In this document: positions 46,081 to 56,118 of the stretch, one piece after another | Position numbering within the stretch: the first letter of the stretch is position 1 | Layout of the letters: every line of letters begins with the position of its first letter | Translations under genes and position numbers: made by a program | The notes under the pieces: generated by a model | Seen by the model: the letters and a program-made list of their open reading frames with translations, nothing else | Told to the model about the DNA's origin: nothing | The model's database searches: none | Source of the DNA: Paragyromitra xinjiangensis | Taxonomy: Eukaryota > Ascomycota > Pezizomycetes > Pezizales > Discinaceae | Direction of reading: 5' to 3' | DNA length: 64,000 nt | Assembly: GCA_038503065.1 (NCBI GenBank) | Contig: JBCAMK010000002.1 | Location: 2,170,001-2,234,000 of the forward strand

Positions 46081-46233
46081 GGGTAACGGCCGGGTAACCG
46101 GGGAAGGCAGGGTAACTGCCTGGGAATAGGCTGGGAAGGCCAATATCGCAACAGGCAGCCACAGAGGGGTCCAACGAAGACGGGAAGGTGACCAAATGGA
46201 AGGTAGGGTAACTCCCTACGTAGGTAGGGTAAC
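46081..46233. repeat. GGGTAAC minisatellite-like patch
   Basis: Five copies of GGGTAAC occur at 46081, 46092, 46110, 46206 and 46227. Most are embedded in small palindromes such as GTAGGGTAACTCCCTAC and GGCAGGGTAACTGCC. Spacing is irregular, so it is a cluster of related hairpin units, not a strict tandem array. Confidence 0.65.
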
Positions 46234-46826
46234 AGGGAGACCACTGCACGCCTATAGCCATAGGTATAACACTTCGTAGAGTCCATCAGTTGAGGGACTG
46301 GGTGTAAGGGGAGGGCTCTACGTATGCACTCCGGTACCGGGATAAAAAACCCTTGTCAGTCGTCGAGGGTTGGGTTGCGAGAGGGGAAGAGGGAAATAAG
46401 TAAGAAGTATTGTTTAATGTGTTTCATATTTTGTTTGGTAGTTTGGAAGAACGAAACTACCCACCAGCGAGGTGGTGTCGCGTGTGGATGTGTTGTTTTT
46501 GGGTGCGGTTTGTTTTTGTTTTTTGGTTTTTGTTTTTTGTGTGGGCGAAGCGAAAGGAGGGTCGGGTGGAAAACACGTTATATGATGGCCCTGAAAAGCC
46601 GAAAGGGTTCTGTTGCTACCGTGTTTCTTGCGGGCTTCAGGATTCATTATAGTGTGGATGGGGACTTGTTCCTGATTTTATTTTTCGTGAACATCAGTAC
46701 TTGTACTGTTGTTTTTATATTTTATATTTATTGGCTGGGGTTTCTCATGCCGTAGGATGAATACCCGTAAAGGGTCCTATCCTTTTGTAGCTAGAATTCT
46801 AGTTATAATAAAATCATTATTAAAAA

Positions 46827-47296
46827 AAAACGTTCAGGATACCGTGTTTCCGATGGGTTTGTATGCCGGATACCACCACTGCGCTCTGACCATGCCCACC
46901 AAATTCGCCAGTCGCTTGCCCCTTTCAGCTCCCTCAGCTAGACAGGGCAACCTTCAAATTTTGAGCTATAACTTTGCAGAAAATCCGGAGTATTTAGAAT
47001 TTTCTCTATACTTTAATTAACATAGTGTACTCTTCGGCATGGAGCTTATCCCATAGTCCGGTAAAGCTGCCCCCCCTTTAAAGGGCTAGATTTTGATTGG
47101 TTGGTTTCCAATTGACTAAGCTACGATTCTGTGTCCAGCCACCGCCACTTTGGGGGGGCAGCATTTTCTACCGGATTATGGGATAGCAGTGGGAGATGGT
47201 GGTATTGTGGTGGGTGGGCATAGCCGGAGCGCAGTTAGTCGTGGTATCCGACATACGAACCCGTTAGAAACATACATGTAGTATCCTGAACGTTTT
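46827..47296. mobile_element. Foldback / MITE element, about 470 bp
   Basis: Nearly the whole element is an imperfect inverted repeat. The left arm starts AAAACGTTCAGGATAC and the right arm ends GTATCCTGAACGTTTT. Matching words run inward in the same order: TATGCCGGATACCAC / GTGGTATCCGACATA, TGCGCTCTGACCATGCCCACC / GGTGGGCATAGCCGGAGCGCA (shown in part), and ATCCCATAGTCCGGTA / TACCGGATTATGGGAT. No coding capacity. It lies about 130 bp upstream of EMC10 and may affect its promoter. A related terminus exists at about 44724-44740. Confidence 0.8.
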
Positions 47297-47429
47297 CCCT
47301 TTACCCAACGACAAGCTCAGCTAGCCGCGATAAGCGCCTTCCACGCCAAAGTGTCCACCTTGCCTTGCCTCGCCCAACCGAGCCGCATCACCAAACCTTC
47401 ACGAAGTCAAGTTAATCACCACTACTAAA

Positions 47430-48160
47430 ATGCGTCTCTTCTCATTATTACTCCCCGTTCTCTCACTTCTCTCAGGTACCGTACAAGCTAATGATGCCGG
47501 TGCTGAAACACCCCTGAATACACGTTCCGTCACGCTTCACCAGTGGCCTTTATCGGCAGCATCGCCAATACCCCTAGGAACTGTTGGGTATGATCCACAG
47601 ACACAAATCGGAAAGTTTGAGGCAGTGAAGGCAACAGGGGGACTTATAGGGGATGATGAGATTGTGAGGGTTGGGGTTTGGGACGGAAAAGAGGGTTGGT
47701 TTGGGTGTGTCACTGCTGGTGTGAGTATTTAGCTCATGCTGCTTGCTCTGGGCTTTCTCAGATCACAGTTTGTACTTTATTTATGGAGGAGAACTTCCTT
47801 ATTGACGAACTATACGTGCAGAAATCTTTGAAAGACCCATCCACAGCAGTCGTAATATTGAGACTTGACGAGGCCGGGAATGTTTGGCACGTTGAGTTTT
47901 CGAGCAACTCTTCCGTGTGTCCCCCTCACTCTTACCAGGACTTTGTTTTTGCTAATAGTGACCTCCAGTCCACTGCTCCAAAGGCCACAATACTAAAGCC
48001 GACACCTGGACCTCAACCACATCTTAATAAACCAATTGTGCTCACCGCAGAAGGGAAGATACCTGTGAAGGAAATTGAGAAGACGTTCTTGCAAAAGTAT
48101 TGGTGGGTGTTGCTTGGTGGGGTTTTGCTCATGATGAGCAGCGGTGGTGGCGGAGAATAG
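47430..48160 (+). CDS. ER membrane protein complex subunit 10 (EMC10-like)
   Basis: Probable lumenal/membrane subunit of the EMC, which inserts tail-anchored and multi-pass proteins into the ER. Two exons (47430-47720, 47762-48160) encode 229 aa. A signal peptide (MRLFSLLLPVLSLLSGTVQA) is followed by a beta-rich lumenal domain (SVTLHQWPLSA, IGKFEAV, VRVGVWDGKEGWFG, VVILRLDEAGNVWHVEF). The C-terminal signature is FLQKYWWVLLGGVLLMMSSG, the membrane anchor of fungal EMC10 proteins. The 41-nt intron is short; an alternative would disturb the frame. The match rests mainly on architecture and the C-terminus. Confidence 0.78.
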
Positions 48161-50237
48161 AACGATATAGATTATGTCAAATCAGTGCTCGAGTGAGCAA
48201 AGAGTTACAGTGCTTGTAATTCTACTATTATATATGAACTAAACAATAAACTACCCCAAAGTTTTCCTTCCTAGAAAATCTCAACGATTCCCTATGTAAT
48301 TGCCCGTCTCGATAGGCTTCTAGCCTATGCAGGAGGCATGAGCAAGAAAGAACCCACCGAAAGTAGACTTAGTCTAGCCAAAATATATCCTACTCTCAGA
48401 TAAGCTTTAACTTCTATAAGAATCGCTGCTTTTCCACGGAGTGTATATTCTCCCAGGGTGCCCCTAAACAAGACTAGAAGTCGTGAGCCCAAAAAGATCC
48501 AACCTACATGTACATGTAGTCTCTGTTTTTCTCATATGTACACTTTACTTTTTCTTGGATATAGCCTACTATTTCTATACTTGTCTCAAAGCAAGTTTTT
48601 CATCTCATACCTTAATCGCTCATAGAGTATCACCCGAGAAACACTTTACTTATCAAATAATACCTAAATTTAATTGATGCTCTTTTCGTGCGGACATGAG
48701 TCGGTCTCCTGATCTTGTATTGATTCACGCTTGGCTCTTTCATTGTACTCTGATCCTGGGGCCTTAAGAAAACTTTCCATCTAACTAAAGGCTTCTCGTC
48801 ACTTAGAAAGCCTCCCGCCATGGATCTTTCGAAAAATTTCGGGTAGGCCATGCTACTCCCCAGCCTTAAAAACGAATCCCTTCACATCATTTTTCAAGGT
48901 TTGGGATGTACAAAGAGTCGTTATTCCTTTCCCCGGGCCGACAACCTGTTCCTCTTTTAATTCAATTTCTGCAAAACCTTGCCTATATATTCATCGCACT
49001 GCAATAGACAGTGACGCAGCATATGTCACCAGCCAAGCCTGTGCCAGATACAATACCGATGTCCGCGGCAAGTACAGTATAAACCTCTCGGTTACAGTAA
49101 GCGATAGGTTGCTAATTTGTTACTTATAAGAAGCACTAGTGTCAATACTGACAACAAATGACACGCCGCATTTTTATAGTATAGTGCCCCTTAAAGGTCT
49201 ATATTAAAAGTGCGTAGTATCAAGCGGACTGTGTAGAGTTCATTGGAGAAAATAATTGTTTCAGCTGCAGTTAATACTGTGGTTCGTTTGGCTTTCACTT
49301 ATCTATCTACTTCATGCCTAAACCAATGCCCAAGGAAATGAGATAATACATCACTTTCTCACCTGCCCCACTAAGCATTTGGGATTCTGGTTGGGGGTTA
49401 TAGCCACCGATATCTAGCTTATTTATTTCCCCCCTTCCCATTCGCCCCATTCACCTCAGGTACTAGGTAAAAGAGTGCTGACCAGAGCGATCCTATACCG
49501 ACAAAGTGTTGCACAACTCATCCCAGTATCCCGAATAACCCAACTATTAATAGTTTATACTTTAAAGATGTTTATTTAACTATTAAAAAAATTTGTTTAT
49601 GATCTTGGCTGCAAGCCAAAAAAAGTTTTAGTCATGAAAAATCACTCGTAGCCCTACACATAACAATTTGTTATGCTCCTGGTTCCCTGATACAAATTAC
49701 AGTACCCCGAGGTGTTATATATATTTAGGTTGCTTTAGTAATAGTATTGGATGTTATGAAGTCCTCTCGGACAGTAGCGGGTAGGTAACACGACATAAGG
49801 GTGACTTCTCCCGGCTATTGCTCACTTCTCACCATTCAATAAACACGAACGATTCTCCCTAGGTTTGTATGGCTAATTGTCGTATGAAGTTTTACCAATG
49901 AAGCTGGCCTATTTGGAACCATCTCATGGATGCTGCACGTTAGTGAAAAATGGTTCCCGTCTAGCGTTTAGATTTTGTCTTCCTTCAGATTATATACATA
50001 TATGTCTGTAACTAAATAGCTTAATAGTAAGCCATCGCCACATCAATACTCCATCTTATGCGAGGATTTATCCCCCTTCTGTCGAATGGATGTGCTCAGC
50101 ACTCCCAGGCACCAAGTTATGTACAAGACAATCATACATCTTTAAGTCTTCTCATTTCGGAGCACACAAACGCGTGACATGTCTTCTAGTGTTGTCGCAC
50201 CTTCAGTAACGCCATTCGAACCGAATTATCCGACTCT
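48161..50237. other. Intergenic, AT-rich, no gene seen
   Basis: About 2.1 kb. Base composition is AT-rich in places (49540-49720), perhaps repeat-induced mutation or relic transposon DNA, but I see no inverted repeats or conserved frames. Confidence 0.45.
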
Positions 50238-50900
50238 CTAGCGCAGAAAAATGGGGCGAAGCTGTTTTGTTCTGTTCGGCGCTACCCGGTTGTCATCCTC
50301 ACCAGATTCTCTTTTCTTCAACCGCAATCGTGCTGGTTCGGCCACGTCCAATTGGCCATAGAAAGATATGGGCGCAATAACATCCACGCCTTCCTTCAAG
50401 TCGTATATAGGGCTAGCGATACTGCCTTTTGAAATGGGGTCCTCATCGAAAGATTCGGGAGTGAGAGGTTTAGGGGAATCAACTGATTCAGCGGAGCCTT
50501 TGTACACTTTAACCCTCGAGGATTTGCGCATGCTAGCTTCAGAGGCTGGAATACTGCAAAAGCTAACCGGAACATCCATATTTTCGGAGACACCTTCGAA
50601 AAGTGTTTGAAAGTTGAAGGCAGTTGCAGAAGAGGCAGAAATAGCTGAAGTAAGAAGGATGCTTGCCATCTCATCGATAGCCGCGCGCAAAAGTTTAAAA
50701 TCTTCTGCAATCTCGGCATCTGTAGCCCCTTGGCATAAGACAGAAAATGGTCCGCATTCAAAGAATATATCCAATTCTGAGTCGGGGAGAGAAGGAGGCG
50801 GGGGAGAAGAGCGCCTGGAGACAACAGGGTTGTTGGCTGAGCGGTGCTGTCTTCTAGATCTCCTAGAGGTAGAAATTTGGCTTTTGCCCTTGATAGCCAT
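50238..50900 (-). CDS. Hypothetical basic/serine-rich protein (single exon)
   Basis: Not recognised. A 220-codon open frame from MAIKGKSQISTSRRSRR at 50900. The frame and another ATG extend to 50984, giving 248 aa. The N-terminus is strongly basic and Ser/Arg-rich. A middle part (ELDIFFECGPFSVL, then helical EIAEDFKLLRAAIDEMASIL) looks folded. The tail contains SPKPLTPESFDEDP, a possible phosphorylation region, and ends KQLRPIFLR. No introns, signal peptide or membrane segments. The open frame is long for this composition, which supports coding, but there is no family evidence. Confidence 0.4.
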   Translation of the reverse strand: MAIKGKSQISTSRRSRRQHRSANNPVVSRRSSPPPPSLPDSELDIFFECGPFSVLCQGATDAEIAEDFKLLRAAIDEMASILLTSAISASSATAFNFQTLFEGVSENMDVPVSFCSIPASEASMRKSSRVKVYKGSAESVDSPKPLTPESFDEDPISKGSIASPIYDLKEGVDVIAPISFYGQLDVAEPARLRLKKRESGEDDNRVAPNRTKQLRPIFLR

Positions 50901-50984
50901 CGTGATTGTTGATGCAATAAGACTGCAGTCTGAAGAAATTAGCTGTAGTGACGGAATTTTAGGCGAGTTGTGGCTAGCTAACAT

Positions 50985-53379
50985 ACCAACCAGGAGTGTT
51001 TGGTAAGGCTGTGATGAATACTTATGGGTCAGAATTAGCCGTATGATGTTTCGAAAAGAGAGAAAGACTAAGACCTATGGTGGAGGGGAAATTTAGGTGC
51101 TAGAACCCAGAATCCACTTAGGAGTTGTAGTGAGAAGGAGACAGCTACTGTTCGGGTAAGAATACAGCAGACCATTCAGTGAACAAGTAAACGACCCTAA
51201 GTTGTTGTCCAGCACGGCGATGCGGTTCTTAATGATAAAGTAATGTGAGGTGATCGGGTGTTGCCGTTTTCTCAACTGCGACCCTGATGGGTCAACACGT
51301 AATCGAGTGATAACCGATGACTCGGACTGGTTACGTGATCGTCTGGCCGCAAGTCTCTCAAACACGCTGCAACAGCTGTTTGGAGGGAGAAAGGGTTAGG
51401 GGTAGTGGGAAGGTGTGAGAGCTTCGTAGAGAGTTATCCTGCGACCATACAGAGCAACCAATAACATAGTATGGAACGCCTAAGAATCAAATCACGGACT
51501 CTCGTTGTGGGGTTGATCCGTAACTTAGCCTTTAGGGATGAAGAAGGAACATCGAATTCTACATCAAGATATGTGTGTCTATAGGTCACTAGTTATGGCT
51601 AAGCATATGTGAGACTTCGCTTCTCCGAGAGTCCCTTTACAAGGGATTGCACCTTTAATCTTTATCCCATGACCAGCTGTCTTTAGCCAAAAGTATGGTT
51701 TAGCGTCAGTATAAACCCCCCCCCCTCCTCTTGCCATCTCCTTTCTTTCCTTTCAGGGAAAGAAAGGAGAGGCTTTCAGGGGTGATTGAACTTCAATTCG
51801 TTTATCTCCAGAGGAGGTACTTTGGGCGTATCTTACTCGCTGCCCATCTCCTATGTTCGCACTACCTTTTGTTTACAGGCCAACCTTCCCACTTGCAATC
51901 TATGATTTCAATATCGTTGGGGAGTACCCTACATGCCACTTCCCTCTTCCCTACGATAGATTGTTCTCAACACGTTAGACTACCATAAACCAATCTCGCG
52001 TAGGCCACTAGAGATTTTTCTGCGAAAGAGCACTCATTTGAACTTGTTTACCGAAAGCACCCTCACCGCTTCATCTCCGTAGGTGATGTTCTTGCTAGGA
52101 CTAGCTATGCGTAGCCTAGCCTGATCCCCAACGGAAATTTTCCTTTACCTTTTCGGGGAGGCGGGACTCCTGCTTTCGACTCCCCATGGTGTGTTTCAGT
52201 AATTCGATCAATCAGCACGGGGCGCATCAAACAGCCCTTAGTTACTGCCAGTGCTTTTCGAGTGAGAGGCTGTGATGTAGAGCGCCGTTAGCTATAGCAT
52301 CAACCTTGGGTTCAGCTACTGAGTTTTCAAAGCAAATAAGACAGCAAAATGTACCTTGCGAATAGTGATGTCCACGAGCCTGTTCGAGACGAGCCCGGGA
52401 AAGAGCTCGAGCTGGCTCGGCTCGTGGCTATTAGGGCTCGCGGCGTTCGAGTTAAGTAGTTAGGCTCGAGCCCGGAGGGGCATTAGGGCCCGGGGGACTT
52501 GAGCGGGCCCGGGAGGGAGTGACTATGTGAGCAATGTCAAAATTTTGTAGGTTGAATCCCCTTACTAGTGTCATGATGTACTATATACAAATAAGAGAAA
52601 CAAAAGACGCAGCAATACAACTAAGGTTCCTCCTCTGTATCAGGTTTATTCACATAGCAGTTCCAAAGCCTCACCACCCACCCACCCAATCTATATATGA
52701 TTAGTCAAGGCTCGAGCCCAAAGCTCGAGCTTCTAAAATTGAGGCTCGAACAGACTCGGCTCTTGGGTTCTTTGGCTCGAGCTCAAGGCTCGAGCTGGCT
52801 CGGCTCGTGGACATCACTACTTGCGAACAATGTAGTTGATTGCATATTGTAACCGCATAAATTTATCTAAGTTTACTATGCCCAGCCGACCCGTCTCCCA
52901 GTGAGAATACATCTATATCTCTCCAAAAACAACTTTAGACATAATAGTACCTATCTCCAATGTCTAATTTCTAAAAGTGGGTATGCAGATATACAGAACG
53001 GATGGTCAGCTGCAGCCCATTGAATAAATACCTTATATATATGATGAATGCCCCCAAAAAGAACCGCAAGGAAAAAAATCGAAAAGAAAAAAGAAAGCCT
53101 TTTTCAATGAGAAAAGAATAAAGAAACAGACGAGGCAAAAACTCGAGCTAAAAACTACCGCCGCCATTGCCGCCGTGAAGTGCACAAGAAATGCAAAAAT
53201 GTACTTGTATAAAATGGAAGAACCGGAAAGAACCCTAGGTATAACAGCAGCAACCTTCTTTTGTTCGTAAGACCCTCACTCACTCACACATGCTCGAATC
53301 GTGAATGCAAGGCCCACACACCGCCCATCATGTACACCAAACCGGAAACCCAATGCCCAATGCCCAATGCAAGACCGAA
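50985..53379. other. Intergenic with palindrome and hAT MITE
   Basis: About 2.4 kb upstream of the orphan frame and at the 3' flank of the phosphatase gene. Besides the hAT MITE (52363-52819) it holds a 13-bp-stem hairpin (51738-51769: CTCCTTTCTTTCC / GGAAAGAAAGGAG). No gene is supported. Confidence 0.5.
52363..52819. mobile_element. Non-autonomous hAT element (MITE), 457 bp
   Basis: Perfect 18-bp terminal inverted repeats, TAGTGATGTCCACGAGCC at the left and its complement at the right. Both sides are flanked by an exact 8-bp target duplication, CTTGCGAA (52355-52362 and 52820-52827). Ends starting TAGTGATG and 8-bp duplications are diagnostic of hAT transposons. Subterminal regions are full of GGCTCGAGC words, as in hAT transposase-binding repeats. 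No transposase frame. The perfect ends and duplication suggest recent movement. Confidence 0.95.
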
Positions 53380-56118
53380 CTATGCTTTTCTCTTCCCTGA
53401 ATCGATTGGATTCTGCCTTACCGACCACTCCAACACGGTCTCATAGCAGAGCACAAATTGCCTCAAGCTTTGTACCATCGAAATCCTCTGATCTCTAAAA
53501 TCGCTAACTACTTTGCAAATCAAGTCCTCATCATCCTCGAATATCCACTCTTCATCTTTTTCATCTGTATCGCTAAGCCCCAGCCTTCCCAACCTGCCGT
53601 GCCCTTCGCCGTCGGAACCGCCAGAGTCCCCCCCATCGCGTTGTAACAAACGCTTTCGTTTCAAACGTTGACTTTGTAACATGTTGATCACTGTGTCTAT
53701 CGCGCAGAAAGCACCAGTACGCCCACAACCAGCGCTACAATGCACAAGAATAGGTTTACGCGATGGCGACGAAGAAGAGTCGGTAGTGCCACTAGATCTA
53801 ACCACAGCATCCGTATGTTCAATCAATCCCAAAATATGAGCCGGGTGCGCAGGTGCTCCAAAATCCGGCCATGAAGAGTATTGGAGTTGTGTAATTTCAC
53901 GCATCGGCGAGAACGGGTGCGACATATGCTCAAGGGTGAATTTTCGGACGACGACGAAGGGGATGTTGGGGTCAAGAGGTGGAGGCCCATTTGTTTGGCT
54001 TTCTGTCGAACGTCTCTTCGGACTAGTTTTCAAATATGAAGGATCAAGTGAAACACGACGTTCCGACAAATGCGCCAATTTCAAAGGTCCATATTTATTG
54101 GATTCCCAATATTTGTGGCTTTTAACCTGGCCGCCTTCTTCCTCAGCAGTCAACATAACGATAACTCGTACATCTTGCTCCCAAACCATGCCCCAAAAAT
54201 CCTACTATCCATCAGTATTATATCTTCAGAATCCCAGGATAAAAGATCGTTATATGGCTAATACTTACCCTGAAAGTAGCAGGCAAAGGGGCTTGAGATG
54301 CGATATATTTTTTTGAGCTATTTCGTGCCGAGAGGTGGCTAGCGTTGACATAGTCACATTCGTCATTGGGATATTCCTGTAGTTTTACCCTAGCATGATC
54401 GTACGGCCAGATATTGTTGTATCGATTCTTGGTTCCCATCTCCACACCAGCGAGGACATGTGGTTTCACGACTGTTGACAAAGGCGAATCATATACTACT
54501 GAAACATTGAGTGCATCCTGCATCCTTCGCTGCTCTGCCTTCTCCAGATTTAAAAATTTCTCTGCAATGATCTTTGAGGCATCCTTATCGCAGGCGATCT
54601 TCCGCAACCATTCAGGCAAAGCGCTGACCGTCCGTGCCCCCATATCCTGTGGTAATGATATTGGAATCTCGCCAACACCTCCGATCAGATCCATATTTTG
54701 TCGGATATTTGAGAAAAACGGGTTCATCACGGTCTTCTGAGATGTCGGCATTGGACAATACAATGGACCCACACCCTTTTTATCACCGGGAAATTTACCG
54801 CTCAATGATAGGCTTCTCGGGGAAGTTGCGCCAGCAAGTTGTGATTTGTCGATTTTTTCCGGGTGTTTTGAAGAAAATTCCGCAAACCCACCTAAGAAGG
54901 TGTCAGCCACGCAAGATTCAGCCCTGAATCTGAACAAGTATCCAAACCTTTCAGAACGTAAGCTTGGCCTTTCCAGCCCTCCCTAATGAACTTGCTTAAT
55001 GTATGTAAAGGCGCAGACGCTGCAGCATCCTTGGCGTCCTGGGAATCGTTGTCGTATACCACAATGTACTTCATATCTTTCCATCTCGCAAATCTTTCTT
55101 TATCTTCATCCTTTGCAAATGTCTCCGACAGCTTGGTAACGTTGAATGATGGCCGTTTTAGTAATGTTGTAGGGATGCAGAGGTTTACAGCTCTGCTAAT
55201 ACGTGACTGTGCGAAAACCTTGTATGTTCGAACGTCCAAAAGCAATAAACTTGACATCTTCCCATCCAAAAGCTCTGATAAAGTTTGAACACTCACGAAT
55301 ACCGGCTCTCCTTCTTTGGAGGGATTTGGTAATGTTGCTGATCGCCCATGGCTCTTCTTGCGCTGTAATGATAATCCTGAGGCTGCCAAAGCTGATGGAG
55401 GTAGAGGAGTAGGAGGTGCCGAAAGGCGAAAAGGATTGTCACCCGGTTGTGTAAAAGAGCTCAAACCCCTAAATGAAACTGGTGAGGCTGTACGGGCTCC
55501 ATTCATAACCATTGGTATTTTTGGCGGGGCGGTAGTAAAAAATGAGTCTTTCTGGATAAGATCGTTGACATCAGGCGTGGCTGGCACCTGAAGCGGGTGA
55601 ACATAAGACCCAGGCGCTAAAGGCGAAAAACTGCTTCGATCATCGAAATGTCCGCTTGAGGCATAATCTGCGTCTGTAACATGCGGCATGCTGTTGGTCC
55701 GATTGAGATGAAGACTCATAGCAATGGCTTCAGACTGCTTCTGGAATAATGTAGAGACATTATCCAATTGGACCGGGCGAGGTGATCTCGCCGCCGTAGA
55801 TCGCACGGAGGAGCCGGAAGACGACCAATTGTTCTTTGCGTTTGGTTGGCTATCAGTTGACTCTATTACTAGGCCGAAATATCCCCCACCTCCAGAGCTT
55901 GGAGAATTAGCATTCTGTGAATTCGTAAGTTTCGTTGTTCCAGAAGAGGGCGCGGGGGGAGATACTGGGACAGGTGGTGGTGGTACTGTCGTAGGATGCG
56001 ATGTTGGCCCAGGTGCGGGCAGGGATATGTGTGGTGGGCGATTCTGGGGATGTGAACTGTTGTTGAGTGGGAACTCGAGAGATGAGCGTGGCGACGGTCG
56101 AGAAGTTGTGACAGACAT
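53380..56118 (-). CDS. Protein tyrosine phosphatase with N-terminal rhodanese domain
   Basis: Classical PTP of the fungal Pyp1/Pyp2/Ptp2-Ptp3 type, which dephosphorylates stress MAP kinases. Three exons (54948-56118, 54269-54891, 53380-54201) encode 871 aa. Residues 1-270 are Pro/Ser-rich and disordered. A rhodanese-like domain (about 275-405: LLLDVRTYKVF, YIVVYDNDSQDAKDAA, AYVLKGGFAEF) lacks a catalytic cysteine and probably docks MAP kinases. The PTP domain has KNRYNNIWPYDHARVKL, DYVNASHLSA, YIASQAPLPATFRDFWGMVW, the WPDFG loop (Asp near 711) and the P-loop HCSAGCGRTG (Cys near 753). The domain order matches yeast Ptp2/Ptp3. Promoter-proximal sequence upstream of 56118 shows no special element. 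Confidence 0.92.

Larger units (their letters stand above)
43932..47429. other. Intergenic, repeat-rich
   Basis: About 3.5 kb without a supported gene. It contains a 12-bp-stem palindrome (44845-44879), a GGGTAAC minisatellite-like patch (46081-46233) and a foldback element (46827-47296). At 44724-44740 there is a fragment sharing the terminus GGGAAAACGTTCAGGA with that foldback element. A 152-codon open frame at 44973-45431 has no recognisable features. Confidence 0.5.

Noticed and set aside
46700..47020. Plus-strand frame over the left arm of the foldback element
   Set aside because: The frame runs into the inverted repeat and has no family features; it is an artefact of the element.
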